A DNA stretch of 64,000 nt, from the NCBI GenBank assembly GCA_019636035.1, contig JAHBYI010000001.1, forward strand, positions 83,508-147,507, given 5' to 3'. This DNA is from Candidatus Paracaedibacteraceae bacterium (lineage in GTDB: Bacteria > Pseudomonadota > Alphaproteobacteria > Paracaedibacterales > Paracaedibacteraceae). Of the stretch, positions 25,746-35,908 are shown in pieces (positions within the stretch are counted from its first letter, which is position 1; each line of letters opens with the position of its first letter). The notes beneath the pieces are model-generated. The model searched no databases. It was not told the DNA's origin and worked only from the letters and a program-made list of their open reading frames with translations. The position numbers and the translations under genes are program-made.

Positions 25746-27431
25746 ATGTGTGGAATTTTCTTTTCTCTAGGTTTTGAAAACCTACCTGAATCAGTCATAG
25801 ACAGTGTTGCTCATCGTGGACCAGATGGTCGTGGGTGGAATGAGTTTGCCTCGCCTATTGGACCAGTCATCCTAGCTCATAGGCGACTTGCAATTGTCGA
25901 TTTAAGTGAAGATGGACATCAACCAATGTCAACTCAAGATAACAGATATTGGGTGACATATAATGGTGAGATCTATAATTATCTAGAGATTAGAGAAGAG
26001 TTGAAAGAAGCTGGATACACCTTTAAAACGCAAACAGACACCGAAGTTTTGCTTAAAAGCTATTTGCATTGGGGGACAGAATGTCTTCATAAATTTAATG
26101 GTATGTTTGCTTTTGTTATCTGGGATGATAAAGAAAAAAAAGCTTTTGCAGCAAGAGATCGTTTTGGTGTGAAGCCACTCTATTATTATCAGCAGGGGGA
26201 CAAAATTGCTTTTGCTTCTGAGATTAAGCAGTTTAAAGGTTTTTCTGAATGGAAATCTACCCTTAATCAAGAGCTGGTATCATTTTATAAAAGCCAAGGT
26301 TATTGCGATCATCGCCATGAAACTCTTTATAAAAGAGTTTTTCAAATCTTACCTGGTCATTTAGTAACCTTAGATAACGGCACTGTTAATATATCAAAGT
26401 GGTATAATCTTAACGAACGGATATCTAACTTGAACCTAACAGACAATCAAGCATGTGAAAAATTTATAGAATTATTTGAAGATTCTATAAACTTACGCCT
26501 TCGTTCAGATGTTGCTGTAGGTGCATGTTTATCAGGTGGCTTAGATAGCTCGTCCATTGTTTCTGTAATAAGAAAATTAAAACCAGATATGGAGATTAAT
26601 ACCTTTAGTGCGGTATTTCCTAATGATAAAGTTGATGAAAGTTTCTACATTGATGAGCTTATAAAAGCAAAAAAACTAACATCTCATAAAAACCACCCTT
26701 CATTTGAACAATTTTTAAAAGATTTAGATCAAATTCTTCATCATCAAGATTTGCCTTTTCCTGGCACCAGTATTTTTGCTCAATGGACAACATTTCAAAG
26801 TGCTAGGTCGAACAATGTGACAGTTCTGCTTGATGGTCAAGGTGCAGATGAATCTTTGTTAGGTTACCCAGGTATGCTAAATAGCATTATTTTTGATTAT
26901 GCAAAAAAATTACAATTTAAAGATTTAATATCATTTTTTAAATGGCAATCAAAATTCAATAACCAAAGTTTTAAAAATACTGTATTGCTAGGTTTTCAAC
27001 AAAGATTTTTTAATGCATACGAATCTATATTATTATTAACAAACAGAAAAACAGATCAAAAATTACCATCTTTAAAATCTATTACAGATATTTGTTTGTA
27101 TTATTTATCCAACAACTTTCAAAGCTTACTCAGGTTTGAAGATCGCAATAGTATGGCTTTTTCTATAGAGTCAAGACTGCCGTTTTTAGACTATCGTTTG
27201 GTAGAATTTATTTTATCACTGCAAGTGAACCAAAGATTTAGAAATAATAAAACAAAATGGATATTAAGGGAATCAATGATAGATATAAATATTGATGATA
27301 TTTTAAATAGAAAAGATAAAATAGGTTTTGCAACACCAGAAAAAGATTGGTCCACTAATATAACAAATTCTTCAAAAAACTTTTCTGAATTTATATTTAA
27401 TAGGTGGGTACAAAATGAAAAATTTTGTTAA
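25746..27431 (+). CDS. asnB: Asparagine synthase-like amidotransferase (second copy)
   Basis: 561 aa, with Cys2 (MCGIFFS), SVAHRGPDG, and CLSGGLDSSS in the synthetase domain. Shorter than the first copy and clearly divergent from it, so not a recent duplication. Two glycan-locus amidotransferases suggest two different carboxylated sugars or sites. It overlaps the next gene by 17 bases. Confidence 0.86.
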   Translation: MCGIFFSLGFENLPESVIDSVAHRGPDGRGWNEFASPIGPVILAHRRLAIVDLSEDGHQPMSTQDNRYWVTYNGEIYNYLEIREELKEAGYTFKTQTDTEVLLKSYLHWGTECLHKFNGMFAFVIWDDKEKKAFAARDRFGVKPLYYYQQGDKIAFASEIKQFKGFSEWKSTLNQELVSFYKSQGYCDHRHETLYKRVFQILPGHLVTLDNGTVNISKWYNLNERISNLNLTDNQACEKFIELFEDSINLRLRSDVAVGACLSGGLDSSSIVSVIRKLKPDMEINTFSAVFPNDKVDESFYIDELIKAKKLTSHKNHPSFEQFLKDLDQILHHQDLPFPGTSIFAQWTTFQSARSNNVTVLLDGQGADESLLGYPGMLNSIIFDYAKKLQFKDLISFFKWQSKFNNQSFKNTVLLGFQQRFFNAYESILLLTNRKTDQKLPSLKSITDICLYYLSNNFQSLLRFEDRNSMAFSIESRLPFLDYRLVEFILSLQVNQRFRNNKTKWILRESMIDINIDDILNRKDKIGFATPEKDWSTNITNSSKNFSEFIFNRWVQNEKFC

Positions 27432-28704
27432 AGAGATGATTCGCTATGCTAAGCTTCCTTTTAAATTTGTTTATTGGATAACAGGATTATTTCTTTTTGT
27501 TTTATCTGTGGGATATTTGTATTGCAAAAAAAACAACCAAAAAAAATTCAATAAATATGAAAAAAGTGTTGTTTGTGTTTCGCATGTTGCAATTTCTTTT
27601 GATGGTCGAATAAAAAAATGCGCAAATCAAATTAAGCTATTAGGGCTTCCTGTTACCCTAATCAAACCTTACGATGCACAAGAAGATAAAGAATTTGAGT
27701 TTTCAGGTTTAGACAGTAATGTGCAAATTAAAAGAGTAGGATTAAGCGGGTCTTTTTCACATTTTCCATGTATGTTTGATTTTTTAATGGTGATGTATTT
27801 AGTTTTTTGTAAAAGTAAATTTATTCATTGCCATGACGTAAATACAGCTTTTATGGGATTATTAGCATCCAACCTAACTGGTAAAGTATTAATCAGTGAT
27901 TTGCATGAATGGAAGTCAGAAACTTCTAATGTAGATGCAAAAAAACAAAATTTATTTCAAATAAAAATTCTTAAATTGATAGAAAATCTTATTGTAAAAA
28001 AAAGTAATTTTGTTATTACGGTTAATAAAGTTATTGCAGATGAGCTTAAGAAGGGGGCAAGAAAAGAACGAGAGATTTTTATTGTGAAAAACTGTCCAAC
28101 ACCTCCAAAGCTTCAGAGTTATAATTTAAAGTTAAACCTTAATATTCCTAAAGAGCAAGTTGTTGGATATTACGTAGGGCAAATGGCACCGTATAGAAAT
28201 ATTGCTCAACTCATAAAAGCAATAAAAAAAATTCCAAATTTATCCTTAGTTTTTCAAGGAACTATAGATGCAAGTTATTTAAATATATTAAAAAACATTT
28301 GTGAAACAGAAAATATTTCTGAGAGAGTATTTTTTCTTCCCCCCATACCACATGATTTTATTCCATCTGCATGCCAAGGAGCCGATTTTGGGATATTCTC
28401 ATGCTCTGTGAATTCAAAAAGCATGCGATCTGCTCTTCCAAATAAATTGTTTGAATATATAGCGGGTGGTATTCCAATTTTTTCTGAAGATATCCCTCTT
28501 ATGCGTCAATATATTGAAGAATGTGAAATTGGTAGTACATTTCAATCTGATAATATTGATACCATCTGTGAATCCTTGAAGTTAATGCTTGATCATCATG
28601 CTTTAAGTTGTATGAAACGCAATGTTCTATCATTGAAAGAAAAATTAGTATACGAAACTAATTCTGAAAACTCATCAGTATACGCTACAATATATGGATC
28701 CTAA
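27415..28704 (+). CDS. Glycosyltransferase family 4-like with N-terminal membrane segment
   Basis: 429 aa. A hydrophobic helix at about 15-37 (FKFVYWITGLFLFVLSVGYLY) precedes a GT-B enzyme: SHVAISFDGRIKKCANQI, DLHEW, and a donor site with SALPNKLFEYIAGGIP. Similar to glycosyltransferases that act on membrane-bound acceptors. Third and last glycosyltransferase of the locus, so the repeat unit is short if no other GT genes serve it. Confidence 0.78.
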   Translation: MKNFVKEMIRYAKLPFKFVYWITGLFLFVLSVGYLYCKKNNQKKFNKYEKSVVCVSHVAISFDGRIKKCANQIKLLGLPVTLIKPYDAQEDKEFEFSGLDSNVQIKRVGLSGSFSHFPCMFDFLMVMYLVFCKSKFIHCHDVNTAFMGLLASNLTGKVLISDLHEWKSETSNVDAKKQNLFQIKILKLIENLIVKKSNFVITVNKVIADELKKGARKEREIFIVKNCPTPPKLQSYNLKLNLNIPKEQVVGYYVGQMAPYRNIAQLIKAIKKIPNLSLVFQGTIDASYLNILKNICETENISERVFFLPPIPHDFIPSACQGADFGIFSCSVNSKSMRSALPNKLFEYIAGGIPIFSEDIPLMRQYIEECEIGSTFQSDNIDTICESLKLMLDHHALSCMKRNVLSLKEKLVYETNSENSSVYATIYGS

Positions 28705-29497
28705 AGTCATGACACAAAACGATAAAGCCGGCAACGATTATTGGGATCATAATTGGTCACAGACGGACTTTCCCCAGTTATTTGATCCGAATGATCACAG
28801 CCTAGACAACTATGTAAACTTACAGCTGCATGAATATTTTCAAAAACTTATTAACGGTCGAAAAGAATTTAGTGTTTTAGAAATTGGCTGCGCAAATTCT
28901 ATTTGGCCCATTTACTTTCATCGGTACTTTAATGCTGATGTTTATGGATTGGATTATTCTAAGGTGGGCAGCGAAAAAAGCCGTAATCTGTTGAAATATT
29001 ATCATGTCCCAGGGAAAATTTATTGCGAGAATCTTTTTTCCCCTCCAACAGAACTTCTAGAAAAATTTGATTTGGTTGTATCATTTGGCGTTGTTGAACA
29101 TTTTGAAGATACTGCCCATTGCCTAAAATCTTGTTCAGCTTTTGTGAAACCTGGTGGCTTGCTGTTAACTTTAATACCGAATATCCCAAGCATTATCGGC
29201 TTTATTCAGAAATTTGTGGATAAAGAAGTCTATGACGTACATGTGCCTCTTACGAAAAAAAACATGATTGATGCGCACCAATCAGCTACTCTTGAACTTG
29301 AACATTGTGACTATTTTATGTCGATGAATTTGAATGTCGTGAATTCAGGATCATTTTCATCTCATAGGTTAAACCCTCTATTAAGACGCATTTTATCGGG
29401 TATTTCAAAAGTTTCATGGATATTGGAAAAATGCGGGATTAGAATCCCTAAAAATCGCTTGACCTCTCCCTATATAGTATCTGTTGCAAAGATTTAA
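28694..29497 (+). CDS. SAM-dependent methyltransferase, last gene of the glycan operon
   Basis: 267 aa class I methyltransferase: FSVLEIGCANSIWPIYF, YGLDYSKVG, LVVSFGVVEHFEDT and GGLLLTLIPNIP. The start at 28694 overlaps the previous gene; an ATG at 28709 is equally possible and would shorten it by five residues. Base composition is closer to the chromosome average than the preceding five genes. Confidence 0.78.
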   Translation: MDPKVMTQNDKAGNDYWDHNWSQTDFPQLFDPNDHSLDNYVNLQLHEYFQKLINGRKEFSVLEIGCANSIWPIYFHRYFNADVYGLDYSKVGSEKSRNLLKYYHVPGKIYCENLFSPPTELLEKFDLVVSFGVVEHFEDTAHCLKSCSAFVKPGGLLLTLIPNIPSIIGFIQKFVDKEVYDVHVPLTKKNMIDAHQSATLELEHCDYFMSMNLNVVNSGSFSSHRLNPLLRRILSGISKVSWILEKCGIRIPKNRLTSPYIVSVAKI

Positions 29498-29683
29498 CGT
29501 TGTTAAAATTTCACTCACCCAGTCCGATAATCCGATTTCGTTTTTTCTTGAAGTAGATTTATTATGGAGAGATCAGTCCCTCCTGAATAACAATACTTCC
29601 AATAATATGACCTAACAAGACCAAAATAAAAAAATTATAACCATCTATCTCCAGAGTGGTTTTGGTCGTTTTACTGGATTGAC

Positions 29684-29736
29684 CCTTCTCCCAATCTCAG
29701 TTACTTTCCCTTTTCTAAACACACATCCATCCTTTG
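29684..29736 (+). promoter_or_regulatory. C-rich, G-poor tract, possible rut site
   Basis: About 50 bases downstream of the glycan operon are rich in C and nearly lack G, the composition of Rho utilisation sites. It precedes the hairpin/T-run at 29745. Rho entry here would end the operon; an RfaH-like factor would be expected to oppose Rho upstream. Composition only. Confidence 0.35.
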
Positions 29737-29744
29737 CTGTGAGC

Positions 29745-29768
29745 AATCCTGCTGCTTAAGGATTTTTT
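29745..29768 (+). terminator. Probable intrinsic terminator of the glycan operon
   Basis: AATCCT (29745-29750) pairs with AGGATT (29759-29764) around an 8-base loop, running into six T residues (29763-29768). It is the best terminator-like structure after the last glycan gene, though 250 bases beyond its stop and with a short stem. Confidence 0.5.
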
Positions 29769-29863
29769 CAAGGAGAGTTTTACATCTTATTTCCCCCTTT
29801 TCTTTTCCTATCAATAATTTTAGAATAATTTACATAACACATAATATTTGGAACACCCAATAC

Positions 29864-30625
29864 ATGTCAGAACAAACAAAATCATCGGGACTTTTATCAC
29901 AAACAGGATTGGGTATTGCCCTTGGTATAGCTCTTGTTGCGTGCACGATTCTTGCAACAAAAACCTATGTCACAATCAAAGAATCGCAAAATTATATTCA
30001 AGTCAAAGGGTATGCTGAAAAAGCGATTGTCTCTGAGAGTGGAATCTGGTCAGGCACGATTAATGCAGCCAATGCTAGTGCTGTTGATGCTTATAAAGCC
30101 ATCGATGATCAAAAACAAACAGTGATTGAGCTCTTAAAGAAAGAAGGCTACGCTGAAAATACCATTTCTTGGAAAACAATTCACCGTCAGGCTATTTATA
30201 AAAAAAGCCCGGATGGTCAATATATGACAAACGACATTGAACGTTATGAATTATCACAAGATGTTGAGGTCGTTTCCGCCGATGTTCAAAAGCTCTCTGA
30301 CCTTCCTGCTAAAATCAATGATCTCAACCTTAAGGGTCATGATGTCAGTGCAGGCTCCGTTCGTTTTTATTACCCCAGCGATAAATTGGATGCCCTCAAG
30401 GTTAGCCTTTTAGCCGAAGCCAGCAAAAGTGCAAAAGAACGTGCCGATCAATTTGCGATCAACAGCGGGAATAAAATCGGGCGCCTCCTTAATGCACGAC
30501 AAGGCGTCTTCCAGGTCACAGCCCCCAATTCCAGCGATATTTCGGACTACGGAACTTATGATACATCGTCAATCAACAAAGTTGTCAAGATTGTTGTAAC
30601 CATGACCTACAGCGTCAAGGAATAG
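29864..30625 (+). CDS. SIMPL (DUF541) domain membrane-anchored protein
   Basis: 253 aa. An N-terminal hydrophobic helix (about 11-32, LSQTGLGIALGIALVACTIL) anchors a periplasmic domain beginning YIQVKGYAEKAIVSE, the SIMPL/DUF541 pattern, which ends with VVKIVVTMTYSV. Members include periplasmic stress proteins, with no defined biochemistry. No strong ribosome site. It converges on uvrA with four bases between the stops. Confidence 0.82.
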   Translation: MSEQTKSSGLLSQTGLGIALGIALVACTILATKTYVTIKESQNYIQVKGYAEKAIVSESGIWSGTINAANASAVDAYKAIDDQKQTVIELLKKEGYAENTISWKTIHRQAIYKKSPDGQYMTNDIERYELSQDVEVVSADVQKLSDLPAKINDLNLKGHDVSAGSVRFYYPSDKLDALKVSLLAEASKSAKERADQFAINSGNKIGRLLNARQGVFQVTAPNSSDISDYGTYDTSSINKVVKIVVTMTYSVKE

Positions 30626-30629
30626 GTAG

Positions 30630-33479
30630 CTACTGGGCTAAATAATCTTTCAAATACTGCCCCGTATAGCTGCCCTTAACCTTGGCAATGTCTTCCGGCG
30701 TTCCGCACGCCACAACCCGGCCACCTTTGTGTCCACCTTCGGGTCCCATGTCGATAATATAGTCAGCGGTTTTGATAACCTCTAGGTTATGTTCAATCAC
30801 GATGACTGTATTCCCTTGATCGACCAAAGTATGCAGAACTTCCAGTAATTTTGCAATGTCTTCAAAATGCAACCCTGTTGTTGGTTCATCCAAAATATAG
30901 ATGGTTTTTCCTGTCGCTCGCTTGGATAGCTCTTTGGCTAATTTCACCCGCTGAGCCTCACCACCCGACAGGGTTGTTGCCTGTTGTCCCACATGAATAT
31001 AACCCAGACCAACCCGCTGCAAAGTCTCCAACTTATTCCGCACAGACGGATGCGCATCAAAGAAATCGGTTGCTTCTTCAACCGTCATGTCTAAAACATC
31101 AGCAATCGATTTATCTTTAAAGCGAATCTCAAGCGTCTCTCGGTTATATCGCTTACCATGGCACTGATCACACTGAACATAAACATCCGGCAAAAAGTGC
31201 ATCTCAATCTTAATCACACCATCGCCCTGACAAGCTTCACACCGGCCGCCCTTGACGTTAAAGGAGAAACGCCCCGGTGCATAGCCTCGCGCTTTACTTT
31301 CCGGCAGCCCTGAAAACCATTCGCGGATAGAAGTAAAGCATCCGATATAAGTTGCCGGGTTTGATCGCGGTGTACGCCCAATAGGAGATTGATCGATATC
31401 GATGACTTTGTCTAAATGCTCAATTCCTGCCAACTCTTTATAGAACCCACCCGTTTCACGGCTTCCATTTAATTTATTGGCCAACGCTTTGTAAAGTGTT
31501 TCAATAGTCAGTGATGACTTACCACCCCCTGAAACGCCTGTAATACAGGTAAACGTGCCAAGCGGAATCTCAATAGTTACATCCTTCAGGTTATTGACCG
31601 TAGCACCCCTTAATTTTAGTTTTTTCCCCTTGTGACCCGTACGACGTTTTGTAGGCAGAGCAATTTGTTTCTTATGAGTCAAATAAGCCCCTGTAATACT
31701 GTCAGGCGAGTCCATAATCTCTTGTGGCGTTCCTTGGGCAATAATCCGCCCACCATGAGCCCCTGCCCGCGGCCCCATGTCAATGACATGATCGGCCAGA
31801 CGGATTGCGTCTTCGTCATGCTCAACCACAACAACCGTATTACCAATGTCACGCAAATGCTTCAACGTTTCCAAAAGTTTATCGTTGTCCCGCTGATGAA
31901 GACCTATTGACGGTTCATCCAGAACGTACAAAACTCCCGTCAAACCGGAACCAATTTGTGAGGCCAAGCGAATCCGCTGACTTTCCCCACCCGATAACGT
32001 ACCACTAGAACGGGATAATGTCAGGTAATCCAGCCCGACATTGACAAGGAACATCAAGCGACTATTAATTTCCTTGAGGATTCGATAGGCGATATCTTGT
32101 TGTTTCTGCGTCAGCTGAAGCCCTACAAACCAACTCGCTGCCTCTTCAATCGACATCTCAGTCACTTGTCCAATCGATTTCTCAGCAATCTTAACGCAGA
32201 GTGCCTCCGGTTTCAAACGATAGCCATCACAGGATTGACACGGTGTTGTTGTTTGATATTTTGTGAGCTCCTCCCGCATCCAATCGCTTTCCGTTTCCCT
32301 CCAACGGCGATCCAGATTGGGAATCACACCCTCAAACGGTTTAGATGATTTAAACTTACGATAACCATCGTCATATAAAACGGTGATGTCTTGGTTTCCT
32401 GTGCCAAAAAGCAAAGCATGCTGAAGGTTGGAACCTAGCTTTTCAAAAGGGATATCCACATCACCACCAAAATGCTCACAAACCGCAGCAAGAGTTTGGA
32501 AATACCACTCATAAACATGAGCCGCCCGTTTAGAGGTATTATCAGCTGTTGACCATGGAACAATTGCTCCATCACGAAGACTCAAGGATGGGTCTGGCAC
32601 AACCAAGCGTGGATCAAAGTTAATTTGAATCCCCAATCCATCACAGGTAGGGCAAGCCCCATGCGGTGAGTTAAAGGAAAAGAGGCGTGGCTCAATCTCA
32701 TCCAAGGTAAAACCAGACACAGGACAAGCAAACTTAGACGACAGCGTAAATGATTCTTTGGTATCAGCATTCTCCACATAGACCAAACCATCACTCAAAG
32801 ATAACGCTGTCTCGAGAGAATCAGCCAGGCGCGTTGCAACCTCAGGATTGACAACAATACGATCCACCACAACATCAATGTCATGTTTAATCTTTTTATT
32901 AAGGTCAGGGGCATCGTCGATATCATAGACCGTGCCATCAATGCGAATACGCTGATATCCCTTTTTGCGAAGATCTAGAATTTCCTTTTTATATTCCCCT
33001 TTACGGCCACGCACAATCGGCGCAAGCAATAATAGCCGTGTCTTTTCCGGTAAAGCCACAATGCGATCAACCATCTGGCTGACAGTTTGGGCTTCGATGG
33101 GTAAACCTGTTGCCGGGGAATAGGGTACGCCGATGCGCGCAAACAACAACCGTAAATAGTCATACAGTTCAGTGACAGTTCCAACAGTTGAACGCGGGTT
33201 CTTTGATGTTGTTTTTTGTTCAATCGAAATCGCAGGACTTAACCCGTCAATGGAATCCACATCCGGTTTCTGCATTAACTGCAAAAACTGCCTGGCATAA
33301 GCAGACAAACTTTCCACATAGCGACGCTGCCCTTCGGCATACAAAGTATCAAAGGCCAAAGATGACTTACCCGACCCGCTTAACCCTGTGATAACCACAA
33401 GTTTATCACGTGGGATATCAACATTTATATTTTTAAGATTATGTTCACGAGCACCCCGAATGGATATGGTTGTCGTCAT
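30630..33479 (-). CDS. uvrA: Excinuclease ABC subunit A
   Basis: 949 aa, normal UvrA length. DNA damage recognition ATPase of nucleotide excision repair. Two ABC modules: Walker [10 protein letters not shown] near the start and GVSGGGKSS in the second half; signatures [12 protein letters not shown] and [12 protein letters not shown]; zinc-binding pairs CPTCDG and [26 protein letters not shown] precedes the ATG. It is last in a minus-strand run with tsaC and the nitronate-monooxygenase-like gene. Confidence 0.97.
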   Translation of the reverse strand: MTTTISIRGAREHNLKNINVDIPRDKLVVITGLSGSGKSSLAFDTLYAEGQRRYVESLSAYARQFLQLMQKPDVDSIDGLSPAISIEQKTTSKNPRSTVGTVTELYDYLRLLFARIGVPYSPATGLPIEAQTVSQMVDRIVALPEKTRLLLLAPIVRGRKGEYKKEILDLRKKGYQRIRIDGTVYDIDDAPDLNKKIKHDIDVVVDRIVVNPEVATRLADSLETALSLSDGLVYVENADTKESFTLSSKFACPVSGFTLDEIEPRLFSFNSPHGACPTCDGLGIQINFDPRLVVPDPSLSLRDGAIVPWSTADNTSKRAAHVYEWYFQTLAAVCEHFGGDVDIPFEKLGSNLQHALLFGTGNQDITVLYDDGYRKFKSSKPFEGVIPNLDRRWRETESDWMREELTKYQTTTPCQSCDGYRLKPEALCVKIAEKSIGQVTEMSIEEAASWFVGLQLTQKQQDIAYRILKEINSRLMFLVNVGLDYLTLSRSSGTLSGGESQRIRLASQIGSGLTGVLYVLDEPSIGLHQRDNDKLLETLKHLRDIGNTVVVVEHDEDAIRLADHVIDMGPRAGAHGGRIIAQGTPQEIMDSPDSITGAYLTHKKQIALPTKRRTGHKGKKLKLRGATVNNLKDVTIEIPLGTFTCITGVSGGGKSSLTIETLYKALANKLNGSRETGGFYKELAGIEHLDKVIDIDQSPIGRTPRSNPATYIGCFTSIREWFSGLPESKARGYAPGRFSFNVKGGRCEACQGDGVIKIEMHFLPDVYVQCDQCHGKRYNRETLEIRFKDKSIADVLDMTVEEATDFFDAHPSVRNKLETLQRVGLGYIHVGQQATTLSGGEAQRVKLAKELSKRATGKTIYILDEPTTGLHFEDIAKLLEVLHTLVDQGNTVIVIEHNLEVIKTADYIIDMGPEGGHKGGRVVACGTPEDIAKVKGSYTGQYLKDYLAQ

Positions 33480-33504
33480 AATTTTATTTCCTTCTTCGCG
33501 TCTT

Positions 33505-34428
33505 TTATGATGCAGCGCGCTGTAATCTATCGTTGATTGCTAATCCTAAGCCATGATTCGGGATTGGTGCAACAGCAATTGCTACGGTTCCTGATTGGTC
33601 TAATTCTCGGATCATTCGAAATAAATGAGCCGCAGCTTCTTCAAGATTGCCAGACGAACTTAAGTTAAGGTCACAAACCATGTCACCAAACCCAAGATAT
33701 TTCTCACCCGGCAATGGTGCCAAGACATTCAAGCGCATTTTAACGGATGGTGCATAGTGACGTTCCATCATGCCCGGTGCTTTTATGGCTCCATGCCCCC
33801 CAAGGGTAACGGTTCCGATAACCTCTTGAATCCGTTCTAAGGATACCCCGCCCGGCCTTAAGACAACAGGAACATTTTCGGTTAAATCAATGATTGTTGA
33901 TTCCACCCCCACCCGCGTGTTTCCTCCGTCAATAATTAAGGGAACACGGCTCCCCAATGAGGCACGAACATCCACAGCTGATGTCGGAGAAATTGTTTGC
34001 GATAGATTTGCACTAGGGGCAGCTAAGGGTTTCGAATACGCTTTAATTAAGGCTTGCGCCATCGGGTGTGCCGGTATCCGCACAGCAAGAGTATCGAGTC
34101 CACTACTAGCCAAGAATGAAATGTCTGAATCTTGACGCCGATTAAGAACAAACGTAATCGGCCCCGGCCAAAACTCATGGGCTAATTGTTCAGCACGTGC
34201 ATCAAAATCAACATATTGCTTAGCCTGTTGTGCACTATGACAATGGATAATCAGGGGGTTAAACTGCGGCCGTTCTTTGACCGCATAAATTTTAGCAACA
34301 GCCTGATCATTCGTGGCATCAGCGGCTAAACCGTAGACCGTTTCTGTGGGAATAGCAACGACATCACCAGCAGCAAGAAGATGACAGGCTTGCTCCAATA
34401 TCTCTGGTGAAAAAGCTTGGATATTCAT
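33505..34428 (-). CDS. tsaC: L-threonylcarbamoyladenylate synthase (Sua5 type)
   Basis: 307 aa. Makes threonylcarbamoyl-AMP for the t6A37 modification of ANN-decoding tRNAs. The YrdC domain (about 10-200; [36 protein letters not shown]) is followed by a C-terminal Sua5 domain (about 205-307; [13 protein letters not shown]), so this is the long Sua5 form. The start codon abuts the stop of the upstream gene without a gap. The ribosome site is weak, suggesting coupling. Confidence 0.93.
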   Translation of the reverse strand: MNIQAFSPEILEQACHLLAAGDVVAIPTETVYGLAADATNDQAVAKIYAVKERPQFNPLIIHCHSAQQAKQYVDFDARAEQLAHEFWPGPITFVLNRRQDSDISFLASSGLDTLAVRIPAHPMAQALIKAYSKPLAAPSANLSQTISPTSAVDVRASLGSRVPLIIDGGNTRVGVESTIIDLTENVPVVLRPGGVSLERIQEVIGTVTLGGHGAIKAPGMMERHYAPSVKMRLNVLAPLPGEKYLGFGDMVCDLNLSSSGNLEEAAAHLFRMIRELDQSGTVAIAVAPIPNHGLGLAINDRLQRAAS

Positions 34429-35823
34429 CTAAAATCCAGTCAAAATCCGATCAACTAATTGCTTTACTGTTGGCACAAATCCATTTGCATAAAAAGAGTC
34501 AGAACCAAATCTAAAGGCTTGATGGCCGGAAAATAGCAAGTTACGTTCAGGGTTACCGCCATGACTGATATCTTGGAGCGTCTTTTGAATACAGAATGAG
34601 CGAGGGTCAGCTTTTTTACCTGTTGTTCCGGCTTCGTTCTGCGCCCAATTACTAAAGTTACACGCGGACAAACATCCCATGCAATCAATTTGGTCTTTGA
34701 CGATTTGATTTTCATCTGCGGCTGTGACAAAAACCAAAGTTGAATCCGGTGTTCGCATCGCCTGCGTATATCCCTGAGCCATCCAAGTTTGTGCATTTTC
34801 CTTATCATGAGGTGTCACAAAAACGATACGACCACGCGCCCCAATTGCAAGTTCTTCGGTATGATCACCAAAGGCCTCGGTTGTAAACGGCACTTGACGC
34901 TGAGAACGTCCGATCAAACCGCGTAAAAATTCATTTTCAACCGCTGATGAATAAAACCCTGTCGGACTAAAGCGGTTCAGGTAAATATCCCCTTCTTTAA
35001 GGGTCAGTAATTTCTTTTTCCACCCCTCTGAAATCGTGCTTTCTTGCGTCAAAAGCGGACGTGTTCCAAATTGGAAAGCAATAGGGCCAATTTCCGGATT
35101 ATCAATCCAATTTTGCCATTCACTCAACCACCAAACACCGCCGGCCATAATAATTGGTGTTGCAGCCAACCCAACATCATTCATAACACGACGCAATTCT
35201 TTTACGCGGTCATAGGGTGCTTCCGGTTTCTGGGGATCTTCGGTATTAGAAAGGCCATTGTGCCCCCCGGCCAACCAAGGATCTTCATAAACGATCCCCC
35301 CTAAGAAATCTGTAAACTTGCCATAAGCGCGCTTCCACAAAATAGAAAACGCCCGAGCTGACGAGACAATCGGATAATAAAAAACTTTATAGTGGGAACA
35401 AATTTCAGCGAGTTTATAGGGCATACCGGCACCACAAGTTACCCCATGCACAAGCCCCTTGACCTGCGACAAGACACCATGCAGGATAGGCTCAACCGCC
35501 CCCATTTCCCACAAAACATTCATGTGAATACGACCATTGCCATTGGACATTTCATGAGCAATCTTAGCCTGAGTAATTCCACCCTTGATTGCATAGTTAA
35601 TCAACTCATGATGACGTTCCCGACGCGTACGACCATGATAAATAACAGGAATTAAATCTCCCTTTTCATCAAAAGCATCCGCATTAACCGCTGAAAACGT
35701 TCCAATACCGCCAGCAGCAGCCCAAGCCCCCGCACTCTGCCCTGTTGAAACAGCAATTCCCTTACCGCCTTCGACCAAGGGGTAGACCTCTTTACCAGAC
35801 ACATTCAAGGGATTAATTATCAT
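34429..35823 (-). CDS. Nitronate monooxygenase-like flavoprotein
   Basis: 464 aa, NMO/FabK-like TIM-barrel FMN protein. VEGGKGIAVSTGQSAGAWAAAGGIGT, VHGVTCGAGMPYKL and IIMAGGVWWLSEW fit the family; it is longer than classical NMO (about 320-360), with a C-terminal extension containing DCMGCLSACNFSNWA. The family includes nitronate detoxifying enzymes and enoyl-ACP reductases; the substrate here is not predictable. AATAAGGAA precedes the ATG. Probably co-transcribed with tsaC and uvrA. Confidence 0.8.
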   Translation of the reverse strand: MIINPLNVSGKEVYPLVEGGKGIAVSTGQSAGAWAAAGGIGTFSAVNADAFDEKGDLIPVIYHGRTRRERHHELINYAIKGGITQAKIAHEMSNGNGRIHMNVLWEMGAVEPILHGVLSQVKGLVHGVTCGAGMPYKLAEICSHYKVFYYPIVSSARAFSILWKRAYGKFTDFLGGIVYEDPWLAGGHNGLSNTEDPQKPEAPYDRVKELRRVMNDVGLAATPIIMAGGVWWLSEWQNWIDNPEIGPIAFQFGTRPLLTQESTISEGWKKKLLTLKEGDIYLNRFSPTGFYSSAVENEFLRGLIGRSQRQVPFTTEAFGDHTEELAIGARGRIVFVTPHDKENAQTWMAQGYTQAMRTPDSTLVFVTAADENQIVKDQIDCMGCLSACNFSNWAQNEAGTTGKKADPRSFCIQKTLQDISHGGNPERNLLFSGHQAFRFGSDSFYANGFVPTVKQLVDRILTGF

Positions 35824-35847
35824 GCAATATTCCTTATTGTTATTTTA

Positions 35848-35873
35848 GGCATCAGCCATTTTCAGGCGATGCC
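35848..35873. promoter_or_regulatory. Strong hairpin between trcR and the NMO-like gene
   Basis: GGCATC-GCC pairs with GGC-GATGCC (one bulged base) around a 7-base A/T loop, a nine-pair G+C-rich stem. No T-run follows on either strand, so it is not a classic terminator. On the minus strand it lies 25 bases before the NMO-like start codon and could be a processing or regulatory structure. Confidence 0.5.
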
Positions 35874-35908
35874 GCTACCAAAGATGAATCGAGAGGGACA
35901 AGCGATTG

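Larger units (their letters stand above)
29498..29863 (+). other. Non-coding gap after the glycan operon
   Basis: 366 bases with no supportable gene. It holds an imperfect palindrome (29566-29583, arms GGAGAGA/TCCCTCC), a direct repeat TCCGAT (29522-29536 region), a C-rich, nearly G-free tract (about 29684-29736), a hairpin plus T-run (29745-29768), and then A+T-rich DNA that probably carries the promoter of the SIMPL gene. Confidence 0.6.

Noticed and set aside
29498..29863. Structured RNA or small gene in the largest gap
   Set aside because: Only very short frames and weak palindromes were seen; nothing resembles a known RNA class.
30630..33479. Several long frames antisense to uvrA
   Set aside because: Shadows of a strongly conserved gene; no ribosome sites or recognisable proteins.
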